A DNA stretch of 64,000 nt, taken from Gymnodinialimonas ceratoperidinii (lineage in GTDB: Bacteria; Pseudomonadota; Alphaproteobacteria; Rhodobacterales; Rhodobacteraceae). The DNA lies in assembly GCF_019297855.1 (NCBI RefSeq), contig NZ_CP079194.1:1-64000 (forward strand). Direction: 5' to 3'. Made by a program: the position numbers and the translations under genes. The notes under the pieces are model-generated. The model made no database searches, was not told where the DNA came from, and worked only from the letters and a program-made list of their open reading frames with translations. This document shows positions 46,236-53,153 of the stretch, piece after piece (position 1 is the first letter of the stretch; each line of letters opens with the position of its first letter).

Positions 46236-46832
46236 CTACCGTGCCAATGCGGCGACCTCGTCATGGCGGAAGCAACAGGTCAGGTGATCGTTCACCACGC
46301 CCGTCGCCTCAAGCCATGCGTAGACAATCGTCGGGCCACAGAACTTGAACCCGGCCTTCTTCAGATCCTTCGACATCTGCAGGCTCATCGGCGTCGACGG
46401 CGGCACCTCTGCCATGGTGTCGAAGCGGTTTCGCAGGGGCGTTCCGTCGACGTAGTCCCAGATGAAACGGTCGAAACCGCCCTTTTCCTCCATCGCGATC
46501 CAGGCCTGCGCATTGGTGATTGCGGCTTCGATCTTGCCGCGATGACGCACGATCCCGGCGTTGCCTAAGAGGCGCTGCACGTCCGCCTCTCCCCATTTCG
46601 CGATCACTTCGGGGTCAAACCCTTCGAAGGCTTCGCGAAAGGCGTCGCGTTTGCGCAGGATCGTGATCCACGCGAGGCCGGCCTGAAACCCGTCCAGCAC
46701 CAGTTTCTCCCAGAGGGCACGGCTGTCGTACTCCGGCACGCCCCATTCAGTGTCGTGATAGGCCACGTAGAGCGGGTCCGTGCCACACCAATCGCAGCGT
46801 CCATTGGCCTTCTCGTCGCCTTGGCCTGACAT
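46236..46832 (-). CDS. tag: DNA-3-methyladenine glycosylase I
   Basis: Tag excises 3-methyladenine from alkylated DNA. The 198 residues contain the zinc ligands typical of Tag: Cys in RCDWCGTDPLYVAYHDTEWG with His in YHDTE at the N-terminus, and the late VNDHLTCCFRH. The recognition helix GFQAGLAWITILRKRDAF is conserved. It is convergent with the TlpA gene (1-bp gap) and divergent from the EAL gene. Confidence 0.95.
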   Translation of the reverse strand: MSGQGDEKANGRCDWCGTDPLYVAYHDTEWGVPEYDSRALWEKLVLDGFQAGLAWITILRKRDAFREAFEGFDPEVIAKWGEADVQRLLGNAGIVRHRGKIEAAITNAQAWIAMEEKGGFDRFIWDYVDGTPLRNRFDTMAEVPPSTPMSLQMSKDLKKAGFKFCGPTIVYAWLEATGVVNDHLTCCFRHDEVAALAR

Positions 46833-46934
46833 CGCAGAACTCCCTCAGCATTTGATGCAAATCCCGAATTTCATCCTTCTTTAAAGAGACTCAGGGCATC
46901 AACCCCCTAACGCAGGCGCGACAGGAGCAGACCC

Positions 46935-47765
46935 ATGGGCGAGAACGGCGGTGAGGTGATCGAGCCGGGGATGGGAAGTCCTCTCGATGCTGCCATCTCG
47001 CAACGTGACCGCGGCACGCTCGCCATGGTGCAACAGGCCCTTGCACGCGGCGACGCACGGCTGGCCTATCAGCCTATCGTCCGCGCCGACGGCCAGGGAA
47101 TTGCCTTCTACGAAGGGCTCATCCGCATCCTGGACGAAACGGGCCGGGTCATTCCGGCGCGCGATTTCATGGGGGCGGTCGAGGACTCGGACATCGGGCG
47201 GCAGATTGATTGCGCCGCCTTGCGGCTCGGTCTTGCCACGCTCCAACGAAACCCCGGACTTCGCCTGTCGATCAACATGTCCGCAAGGTCCGTCGGCTAT
47301 CCACGCTGGATGCAGACCCTCCGCACCTTCCTGCGGGACAATCCCACTGTCGTCGAACGCCTGATCCTCGAGATCACGGAAAGCTCCGTCATGATCATGC
47401 CCGAGATCGTCGCGATCTTCATGGAAGACCTGCAGGACAAGGGCATTACCTTTGCGCTCGACGACTTCGGAGCAGGGTACACCGCCTTCCGTCACTTCAA
47501 GTCCTTCTACTTCGACATTCTCAAGATAGACGGCCAGTTCACCCGCAACATCGCCGAGGATGCCGACAATCAGGTGCTCTCCGAAGCCATGATCGGTCTC
47601 GCCCGGCATTTCGACATGCTCGTCGTGTCGGAATCCGTCGAAACGATGGAAGAGGCGCGATGGCTCGCGGCCGCCGGTGCCGACTGCCTGCAGGGCTACT
47701 ACTACGGCGCCCCCACCATGACCCTGCCGGAGATCGACACCGCCCGCGTGATGCGCAGCGCCTGA
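46935..47765 (+). CDS. EAL-domain protein, stand-alone
   Basis: This c-di-GMP phosphodiesterase-like domain occupies nearly all of the 276 residues. The signature E-A-L is E-G-L here (FYEGLIRI). Other catalytic blocks are present: NMS (LSINMSARS), LEITESSVM, ALDDFGAGYTAF, KIDGQF, the Glu in SESVET (usually AEGVE) and LQGYYYG. The metal-binding Glu, Asn, Asp-Asp and Lys positions look intact, so activity is plausible but unproven. No GGDEF, PAS or receiver domain is attached and there is no membrane segment. AGGAG precedes the ATG. Confidence 0.92.
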   Translation: MGENGGEVIEPGMGSPLDAAISQRDRGTLAMVQQALARGDARLAYQPIVRADGQGIAFYEGLIRILDETGRVIPARDFMGAVEDSDIGRQIDCAALRLGLATLQRNPGLRLSINMSARSVGYPRWMQTLRTFLRDNPTVVERLILEITESSVMIMPEIVAIFMEDLQDKGITFALDDFGAGYTAFRHFKSFYFDILKIDGQFTRNIAEDADNQVLSEAMIGLARHFDMLVVSESVETMEEARWLAAAGADCLQGYYYGAPTMTLPEIDTARVMRSA

Positions 47766-47930
47766 GGCGAGGCTTGTCATTTTCGCGGCTCTGTTCAAAG
47801 CCCCTTTACACCGCCTGAGACACCGTGTCCGTTGATCTGAGCCGCCGCAACGCTCTATCACGCGGCCGACACTCACGCTGCATCGCGCCCACCATTCGGG
47901 GGGACCGCTGCGCTCAGGAAAGGACTTCCC

Positions 47931-49106
47931 ATGACCAATGTCGTCATCGCTTCCGCCGCTCGTACGCCGGTTGGCAGCTTCCTCGGCTCCTTCGCCAACA
48001 CCCCGGCCCATGACCTCGGCCGCGCCGTGATCGAAGCCGTTGTGGAGCGTGCCGGCATCGACAAGGCAGAGGTTTCCGAGACCATCCTCGGCCAGGTCCT
48101 GACCGCTGCACAGGGCCAGAACCCCGCCCGTCAGGCCCACATCAATGCAGGCCTGCCGCAGGAATCCGCCGCTTGGGGCATCAACCAGGTTTGTGGTTCC
48201 GGCCTGCGCGCCGTGGCGCTCGGCGCACAGCACATCATGTTGGGCGATGCCTCCGTCGTGATCGCCGGCGGTCAGGAAAACATGTCCATGTCCCCCCATG
48301 CGGCCAACCTGCGTCAGGGGCAGAAGATGGGCGACATGAAGTACATCGACACGATGATCCGCGACGGCCTCTGGGATGCTTTCAACGGCTACCACATGGG
48401 CCAGACCGCCGAAAACGTCGCCGAGAAATGGCAAATCTCCCGCGACCAGCAGGATGAATTCGCGGTCGCCTCGCAGAACAAAGCGGAAGCCGCCCAAAAG
48501 GCCGGCAAGTTCGAGGACGAAATCGTCAGCTACACGATCAAGGGCCGCAAGGGCGACACCGTCGTCGATCAGGACGAATACATCCGCCACGGTGCCACGA
48601 TGGAAGCGATGCAGAAACTGCGCCCCGCCTTCACCAAGGACGGCTCCGTGACGGCTGCCAATGCGTCCGGCCTGAACGACGGTGCTGCTGCCACCCTGCT
48701 GATGTCCGCCGATGACGCCCAGAAGCGTGGCATCCAGCCCCTTGCACGCATCGCGTCCTACGCTACCGCAGGCCTCGACCCGTCGATCATGGGCGTCGGC
48801 CCGATCTATGCGTCGCGCAAGGCGCTGGAGAAAGCCGGCTGGTCCGTGGACGACCTCGACCTCGTGGAAGCAAACGAGGCCTTCGCCGCCCAGGCCTGCG
48901 CCGTGAACAAGGACATGGGATGGGATCCGGAGATCGTGAACGTGAACGGCGGCGCCATCGCCATCGGCCACCCGATTGGCGCCTCCGGCTGCCGCGTGCT
49001 CAACACGCTGCTGTTCGAGATGCAGCGCCGCGACGCCAAGAAGGGTCTTGCGACGCTCTGCATCGGCGGCGGCATGGGTGTTGCCCTCTGCGTCGAGCGC
49101 GACTGA
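47931..49106 (+). CDS. phaA: Acetyl-CoA acetyltransferase (beta-ketothiolase)
   Basis: The biosynthetic thiolase condenses two acetyl-CoA to acetoacetyl-CoA, the first step to polyhydroxybutyrate and the entry to the ethylmalonyl-CoA pathway. The 391 residues have catalytic Cys88 in [14 protein letters not shown], His in [14 protein letters not shown] and Cys in [14 protein letters not shown] precedes the ATG. phaB follows 90 bp later, but an intrinsic terminator lies in the gap. Confidence 0.97.
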   Translation: MTNVVIASAARTPVGSFLGSFANTPAHDLGRAVIEAVVERAGIDKAEVSETILGQVLTAAQGQNPARQAHINAGLPQESAAWGINQVCGSGLRAVALGAQHIMLGDASVVIAGGQENMSMSPHAANLRQGQKMGDMKYIDTMIRDGLWDAFNGYHMGQTAENVAEKWQISRDQQDEFAVASQNKAEAAQKAGKFEDEIVSYTIKGRKGDTVVDQDEYIRHGATMEAMQKLRPAFTKDGSVTAANASGLNDGAAATLLMSADDAQKRGIQPLARIASYATAGLDPSIMGVGPIYASRKALEKAGWSVDDLDLVEANEAFAAQACAVNKDMGWDPEIVNVNGGAIAIGHPIGASGCRVLNTLLFEMQRRDAKKGLATLCIGGGMGVALCVERD

Positions 49107-49123
49107 TTTCACCAAACACCTTC

Positions 49124-49157
49124 AGCCGCGCGCAAGAAAGTTGCGTGCGGCTTTTTT
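49124..49157 (+). terminator. Intrinsic terminator between phaA and phaB
   Basis: AGCCGCGCGCAA (49124-49135) pairs with TTGCGTGCGGCT (49141-49152), with one G:U pair and a 5-nt loop, followed by T at 49153-49157. It is one of the best terminators in the window and lies within what is usually a single operon. Confidence 0.88.
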
Positions 49158-49159
49158 AT

Positions 49160-49178
49160 TTGTAACAAAGTTTTACAA
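49160..49178 (+). promoter_or_regulatory. TTGTAA-N7-TTACAA inverted repeat before phaB
   Basis: TTGTAA (49160-49165) and TTACAA (49173-49178) are perfect complements around 7 nt. The element lies just after the phaA terminator and just before the phaB ribosome site (AGGGAGAG at 49183-49190). It may be an operator, or part of a phaB promoter. Confidence 0.45.
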
Positions 49179-49196
49179 CCATAAGGGAGAGACAAC

Positions 49197-49919
49197 ATGG
49201 GACGAGTCGCATTGGTCACCGGCGGAAGCCGCGGCATCGGGGAAGCCATTTCGAAGGCGCTCGCCGCAGAGGGCTACACGGTCGCCGCCACCTACGCCGG
49301 CAATGACGAGGCCGCCGCGAAATTTACCGAATCCACGGGGATCAAGACCTACAAGTGGAACGTGGCCGACTACGACAGTTCCAAGGCCGGCATCGAGAAG
49401 GTCGAAGCCGAGCTCGGCCCCATCGAGATCGTCGTCGCCAATGCCGGCATCACCCGCGACGCTCCCTTCCACAAGATGACCCCCGAACAATGGTCCGAGG
49501 TCGTCGACACCAACCTAACCGGCGTCTTCAACACCATCCACCCGGTCTGGCCCGGCATGCGCGAACGCAAGTTCGGCCGCGTCATCGTGATCTCTTCGAT
49601 CAACGGGCAGAAGGGTCAGTTCGCCCAGGTCAACTATGCCGCCACCAAGGCGGGCGACCTCGGAATCGTCAAATCCCTCGCACAGGAAGGCGCCCGTGCC
49701 GGCATTACCGCCAACGCGATCTGCCCCGGCTACATCGCGACCGAGATGGTCATGGCGATCCCCGAGAAAGTCCGCGACAGCATCATCTCGGGCATTCCTG
49801 CCGGTCGCCTCGGTGAGCCGGAAGAAATCGCGCGCTGTGTCTGCTTCCTTGCCTCCGATGACAGCGGCTTCATCAACGGCTCCACGATCTCCGCGAACGG
49901 CGCCCAGTTCTTCGTCTGA
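49197..49919 (+). CDS. phaB: Acetoacetyl-CoA reductase
   Basis: This NADPH-dependent SDR reduces acetoacetyl-CoA to (R)-3-hydroxybutyryl-CoA for PHB synthesis. The 240 residues have GGSRGIGEAI near the N-terminus, NAGITRDAPFHKM, Ser in ISSINGQKGQ, and YAATKAG with the catalytic Tyr-Lys. The C-terminal CFLASDDSGFINGSTIS is family-typical. It has its own strong AGGGAGAG site. The PHB synthase phaC is not in the window. Confidence 0.96.
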   Translation: MGRVALVTGGSRGIGEAISKALAAEGYTVAATYAGNDEAAAKFTESTGIKTYKWNVADYDSSKAGIEKVEAELGPIEIVVANAGITRDAPFHKMTPEQWSEVVDTNLTGVFNTIHPVWPGMRERKFGRVIVISSINGQKGQFAQVNYAATKAGDLGIVKSLAQEGARAGITANAICPGYIATEMVMAIPEKVRDSIISGIPAGRLGEPEEIARCVCFLASDDSGFINGSTISANGAQFFV

Positions 49920-49939
49920 ACATTTCAGCACCCACAAAG

Positions 49940-49972
49940 AAGGCCCCCGCCACATGCGCCGGGGGCCTTTTT
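49940..49972 (+). terminator. Intrinsic terminator after phaB
   Basis: AAGGCCCCCG pairs with CGGGGGCCTT around a 10-nt loop and runs into TTT. It begins 21 nt after the phaB stop. Confidence 0.85.
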
Positions 49973-49990
49973 CATGCGGTTCGACCTGCA

Positions 49991-50026
49991 ACCGCTCCTT
50001 CATCTTGGCAAATACAACTCAATCCC
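49991..50026 (+). repeat. 36-bp 3'-end repeat, copy B
   Basis: Nearly identical to copy A (one T/C difference), in the same sense as phaB, 71 bp past its stop and just after the terminator. The following stretch to 50174 contains a 35-codon frame (50028-50136) without a ribosome site that I do not call a gene. Confidence 0.85.
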
Positions 50027-50174
50027 ACATGGGCCATACGCGCGACGCCAACGACTTCAACCGCCGCGTGCCCAAGCAGCATGCGACGGTGGCAGACGTT
50101 GAACTGTCAGGAGTGGGGCAATCCGAGCGCCGTTAACACAACGCCGATGCCGATGCGGCCTTGGCCGCAGGCAA

Positions 50175-50195
50175 CGCGGGCCGCTGAGGCCCGCG
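50175..50195 (-). terminator. Hairpin after micro-gene cluster
   Basis: CGCGGGCC (50175-50182) pairs perfectly with GGCCCGCG (50188-50195) around a 5-nt loop. On the minus strand it lies 8 nt after the stop of the 36-residue gene. It has no U-tract but is the likely end of the small-gene transcript. Confidence 0.5.
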
Positions 50196-50203
50196 ATAGC
50201 TGA

Positions 50204-50314
50204 TTAGCGCAGCGCGCTGAGGTAGCCGCTTACGCGTGCCCGGTTCTGAGCGTCTTGAACCTGGATCTGGAAAACGGTTTGGCGCACGAGCGCACGGAAT
50301 TCAGAAAAGAACAT
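50204..50314 (-). CDS. 36-residue micro-protein, unknown
   Basis: The frame encodes MFFSEFRALVRQTVFQIQVQ followed by a short polar tail ending GYLSALR. It is predicted to be one amphipathic basic helix. Support is moderate: the ribosome site is weak (GAAGG about 10 nt upstream) and a tiny MKVT-stop frame lies in the leader. It is third in a row of micro-genes on this strand, with a strong hairpin 24 nt upstream and another after its stop. No family recognised. Confidence 0.45.
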   Translation of the reverse strand: MFFSEFRALVRQTVFQIQVQDAQNRARVSGYLSALR

Positions 50315-50337
50315 CTTAAGTGACCTTCATGCAGGAG

Positions 50338-50385
50338 GGGGTTTTCAGTCTGCTCATTAAATAAGCAAGCTAACTGAAAAACCCC
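50338..50385 (-). other. Long hairpin between micro-genes
   Basis: GGGGTTTTCAGT (50338-50349) pairs with ACTGAAAAACCCC (50373-50385) with one bulged A. An imperfect inner stem (GCTCATT/AATAAGC) lies in the loop. On the minus strand it sits between the 47- and 36-residue genes and is followed by CCTCCTGC, an anti-Shine-Dalgarno-like stretch. It could be a terminator, attenuator or processed small RNA. Confidence 0.6.
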
Positions 50386-50406
50386 AATGCTAATTGCGAA
50401 TGCCTG

Positions 50407-50550
50407 TTAACCGGCTACTGCAACGCTCGACTTGCGGTGTGCAAGGCGGCGGAACGCGGCGGCGATCAGGCGGGCCATTTCACGGCTGCGATCGGCGCGG
50501 GCCTGGTTGATGATTTTCTGCATTTCGGGTTCTGCGAGATCGTGGAACAT
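50407..50550 (-). CDS. 47-residue Arg-rich micro-protein
   Basis: The product begins MFHDLAEPEMQKIINQARAD and continues with a basic amphipathic helix (SREMARLIAAAFRRLAHRKS) and a short tail. It resembles the small basic DUF1127-like or RSP-type proteins of Rhodobacter in size and composition, though I cannot assign a family. AAGG lies 8 nt before the ATG. It lies between the other two micro-genes. Confidence 0.65.
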   Translation of the reverse strand: MFHDLAEPEMQKIINQARADRSREMARLIAAAFRRLAHRKSSVAVAG

Positions 50551-50650
50551 TTGGACACCTTGCGAATGAGTGATTGATCGTTTCACCGCTCTATATAGGC
50601 GTGGCCAAACCAGCTACCATTGCAAAAACTGCAACCCTGCGTCCCGCGCC

Positions 50651-50764
50651 TTACAGGCGGCCCGTCAGAAAATTCCAGATTTCACTCAGGACCTTGCCGC
50701 GTTCCTGGTGGGCACGGGCGATGGCGGCCCGCGTGGCGGGGATCGTGGTATTATCGAAATGCAT
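50651..50764 (-). CDS. 37-residue micro-protein
   Basis: The product is MHFDNTTIPATRAAIARAHQ followed by a Trp-containing amphipathic helix ending WNFLTGRL. An excellent AGGAG lies 8 nt before the ATG, the best translation signal of the three micro-genes. The ARAxxxR stretch is shared with the 47-residue protein, hinting at a common family. It is first in the cluster and divergent from the LysR gene about 110 bp away. Confidence 0.75.
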   Translation of the reverse strand: MHFDNTTIPATRAAIARAHQERGKVLSEIWNFLTGRL

Positions 50765-50858
50765 GGCAGTTCTCCTTTCGAGGCGAAGCGACTTGCCATT
50801 CAACATGGGGCGACATAGGACGTCCGACAAACGGGACTTTTAACCCCCTCACACAAGA

Positions 50859-50871
50859 ATAGTTTAACTAT
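50859..50871. promoter_or_regulatory. 13-bp palindrome directly before the LysR start
   Basis: ATAGTTTAACTAT is a perfect palindrome around a central T and ends 2 nt before the LysR ATG. No Shine-Dalgarno lies between. It could be an autoregulatory operator shared with the divergent micro-genes. Confidence 0.5.
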
Positions 50872-50873
50872 CC

Positions 50874-51821
50874 ATGTCAGACAGACTTCCTCCGCTCACG
50901 GCTCTTCGGGCCTTTGACGCCGCCGCGCGGCACCTGTCGTTTGCCAAGGCGGCAGCGGAACTGAACGTCACGCCCGCCGCGCTTTCGTTCCAGATCAAGT
51001 CGCTTGAGCAGCATTTGGAGGCCCCTCTTTTCCGGCGCCTGAACCGCGCGGTTGAGCTGACGGACGCGGGCCGCGCGCTCTGCCCCGGCGCGGCGGATGG
51101 CTTTGCTGCCCTGACAAGCGCGTGGCGCGCAGCGAAGCGCACGGTGGAGCAGAAGAGCCTCATCGTGACTGCGGGTCCTGCCTTCACCGCCAAATGGCTG
51201 GCGCCCCGGCTCTTCAAGTTCGCCACGCTTCACCCCGAGATCGAATTGCGCTTCAGCGCCACGCTGCGTTTGGTCGATTTTTCGCGGGACGACGTGGATG
51301 TCGCCATCCGGTTCGGCCTCGCGAAGGAGGAGCCGGGTCTCTACACGAAGCCGATCATCCGTGAATGGGTCGCGCCAATGATGACGCCCGAGCTTGCGGC
51401 GCAGTATCCTGAGCCGGCAGACCTCTCGCGCGCGCCCCTGCTTCATCAGGACGACATTCACTTCCTCAAGCCGGCAGTCGATTGGCCCGCGTGGTTCCGC
51501 GCGGCAGACCTGCCGCCGCGCTTCGCGGCCGGGGCGCGGTTCAGTCAGGCCGACCATGCGATCGACGCAGCTCTGGCCGGGGCGGGTGTGGTTCTGGGGC
51601 GCATCTCGCTGGCCGAGAAGGACCTGCGTGAGGGGCGTCTGGTGATGCCCTACAAACTTGGGCTCACGACCGAAGCAGAATACAGCTTCGTCTGTCCTGA
51701 AGGGCCGGAGGCGCGCCCTCAGGTGCGCGCGTTCCGCGAATGGATCGAGGCCGAAATCGTGACCCTCAAGGAATATGGCGATGAGATGAAGTTCGTGGAT
51801 GCCGCCGAGGTCCAGATCTGA
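50874..51821 (+). CDS. LysR-family regulator, GcvA-like
   Basis: The 315 residues comprise an N-terminal winged helix (LTALRAFDAAARHLSFAKAA, then LNVTPAALSFQIKSLEQHL) and a periplasmic-binding-protein-like effector domain. The opening PPLTALRAFDAAARHLSF is typical of the GcvA subgroup, which includes glycine-cleavage and beta-lactamase regulators. The target is unknown; gcv genes are not in the window. No ribosome site precedes the ATG; the palindrome at 50859-50871 occupies that place, so translation may be leaderless. It is divergent from the micro-gene cluster, which is a candidate target. Confidence 0.92.
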   Translation: MSDRLPPLTALRAFDAAARHLSFAKAAAELNVTPAALSFQIKSLEQHLEAPLFRRLNRAVELTDAGRALCPGAADGFAALTSAWRAAKRTVEQKSLIVTAGPAFTAKWLAPRLFKFATLHPEIELRFSATLRLVDFSRDDVDVAIRFGLAKEEPGLYTKPIIREWVAPMMTPELAAQYPEPADLSRAPLLHQDDIHFLKPAVDWPAWFRAADLPPRFAAGARFSQADHAIDAALAGAGVVLGRISLAEKDLREGRLVMPYKLGLTTEAEYSFVCPEGPEARPQVRAFREWIEAEIVTLKEYGDEMKFVDAAEVQI

Positions 51822-51856
51822 TCAAGCCCCGACGGCAAAAGTCAGGCGCAGTCGCA

Positions 51857-51877
51857 GGATCGCCGTTCAGGCGATCC
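51857..51877. terminator. Hairpin between LysR and YdcH genes
   Basis: GGATCGCC (51857-51864) pairs perfectly with GGCGATCC (51870-51877) around a 5-nt loop, between convergent genes. No U-tract. Confidence 0.55.
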
Positions 51878-51899
51878 ATGCCGCGCCGGACGCGTCGCT

Positions 51900-52064
51900 T
51901 TAGCTGTCGAGACGGGTGATCTCTTCCTTCAGCCGCAGCTTTTCCTTTTTCATGTTGCGTAGCGTAAGTTCATCCACGGCAGGACTTCGTTGCTGTTCTT
52001 CAACCGTGGCAGAGAGATGGGCGTGCTTCTTCTTGAGCTCCTGAAGATGGGCGCCTAACGACAT
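51900..52064 (-). CDS. YdcH/DUF465 family small protein
   Basis: This 54-residue helical protein has the DUF465 pattern: LGAHLQELKKKHAHLSATVE, then LRNMKKEKLRLKEEITRL, two antiparallel charged helices. Function unknown. Start at 52064 (MSLGAHLQ), with AGAGGAGA just upstream; an earlier in-frame ATG at 52118 lacks a site. Confidence 0.9.
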   Translation of the reverse strand: MSLGAHLQELKKKHAHLSATVEEQQRSPAVDELTLRNMKKEKLRLKEEITRLDS

Positions 52065-52171
52065 ATGAGTCTCCTCTGTTGAGTTGGATCTACAGGGATC
52101 AGTCCAGCACATTGTCATGCGTCTGTCACGAACAACTGTGTTAACGGCTAAAATGCTCGGTATTTAGCTGG

Positions 52172-52891
52172 TTAGCCGAAGGGCACTGCCGCTCCGTCGC
52201 GCAGGATTGCACGGGCTGTTGCAGAATAGTCATCGCCGTCGGCCTCATGCGAGGCGCCGGCGTGGATCACGAGAGGTGCCAAAAGCCGGAACGGCGCGCG
52301 GGCACCTTTTCGGGCGCGCACCAGTACCCGCCCCGCAGCGCGGCCTTCTCTCGCCACCAGAGGCAAAACGGCGACGTCTCCGAAACCGTCCAATCCGCGG
52401 AGGATGTCTGGCAGCCGCTCGGCCAGATGGATCATCGTGAGCCAGCCGCCGGGCTTCAGACGTGCGCGCGCGACGGCAATCCAGTTGGTCAGGGGTGTCT
52501 CTTCACGCAGGGCTGCATCGCGTCCGGCGTCGTCAGAGCCCGTACCCGGCCCGTAATAGGGGGGATTGGCGATGATCTGATCATAGCTTTTCTGGCGAAG
52601 GTCGGACGGAAGCGCGGTCAAGTCGGCCGTCACCACGTCCAGCCCATTGCGCCGCGCGAGGTCGGCATAATTCGCCTGCCGCTCCACCCCCGTCACGGAG
52701 AGGTTCTCAACCCGCGCCATAAGGCAGAGGGCCGCAACGCCGACGCCGCAACCCAACTCGAGCACCGTGTCCCCCGGCTTGGCTGGGCAGGCCGCCGCGA
52801 GGAAGACGGGGTCAGTCGCGGCCCGGTACCCCACGCGCGGTTGCCATGCCTGCACGCGGCCGCCCAGAAAGCCGTCTTGCGTCAGTTCCAA
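52172..52891 (-). CDS. tRNA1(Val) (adenine-37-N6)-methyltransferase-like
   Basis: This adenine-N6 methyltransferase of the TrmN6/YfiC group has 239 residues. LTQDGFLGGRVQAWQPRVGYR opens the family. Motif I is VLELGCGVGVAALCL and motif IV is IIANPPYYGPGTG, the NPPY typical of adenine-N6 enzymes. The start is TTG at 52891, overlapping the DUF2007 stop by 10 nt; no ATG or GTG suits better, so coupling to DUF2007 is likely. The tRNA substrate is inferred from the family. Confidence 0.88.
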   Translation of the reverse strand: MELTQDGFLGGRVQAWQPRVGYRAATDPVFLAAACPAKPGDTVLELGCGVGVAALCLMARVENLSVTGVERQANYADLARRNGLDVVTADLTALPSDLRQKSYDQIIANPPYYGPGTGSDDAGRDAALREETPLTNWIAVARARLKPGGWLTMIHLAERLPDILRGLDGFGDVAVLPLVAREGRAAGRVLVRARKGARAPFRLLAPLVIHAGASHEADGDDYSATARAILRDGAAVPFG

Positions 52892-53103
52892 GGCGACACC
52901 GGCAGATCGTTGTCGCGCAGCACCACCTCGGCGGCGGCGGCATCATCGCGGCGCACCATCAGGCGGCGCGGCAATATGCCGATGCTGCCCTCCATCCCGC
53001 TCATATGGACGTCGATCTCGAACACCTCTATATCCTCGCCTCTGAGAAGCGCGGTGGCGAAGGCGATGATCGTCGGGTCGTTGCTGCGGAGAATTTCAAG
53101 CAT
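52882..53103 (-). CDS. DUF2007 family protein
   Basis: The 73-residue protein has a ferredoxin-like small fold predicted for DUF2007. The opening MLEILRSNDPTIIAFATALL and the later GILPRRLMVRRDD are typical. Members are proposed signal-transduction or regulatory subunits but are uncharacterised. Start at 53103 chosen for the conserved opening; 23 open codons upstream are unconserved. Divergent from the polyprenyl synthase (about 50 bp) and coupled to the downstream methyltransferase. Confidence 0.85.
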   Translation of the reverse strand: MLEILRSNDPTIIAFATALLRGEDIEVFEIDVHMSGMEGSIGILPRRLMVRRDDAAAAEVVLRDNDLPVSPWN

Positions 53104-53153
53104 GCAAGACAGGTAAGCCCGCGCGGGCTGAGTGTCGAGATGGGGAGCTTCCG

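Noticed and set aside
11522..50026. Repeats A, B and C as a CRISPR array or IS ends
   Set aside because: The copies are tens of kilobases apart, not regularly spaced; no cas gene, transposase or target-site duplication is visible.
50028..50136. A 35-codon plus-strand frame after repeat B
   Set aside because: No ribosome site, no promoter, unremarkable composition.
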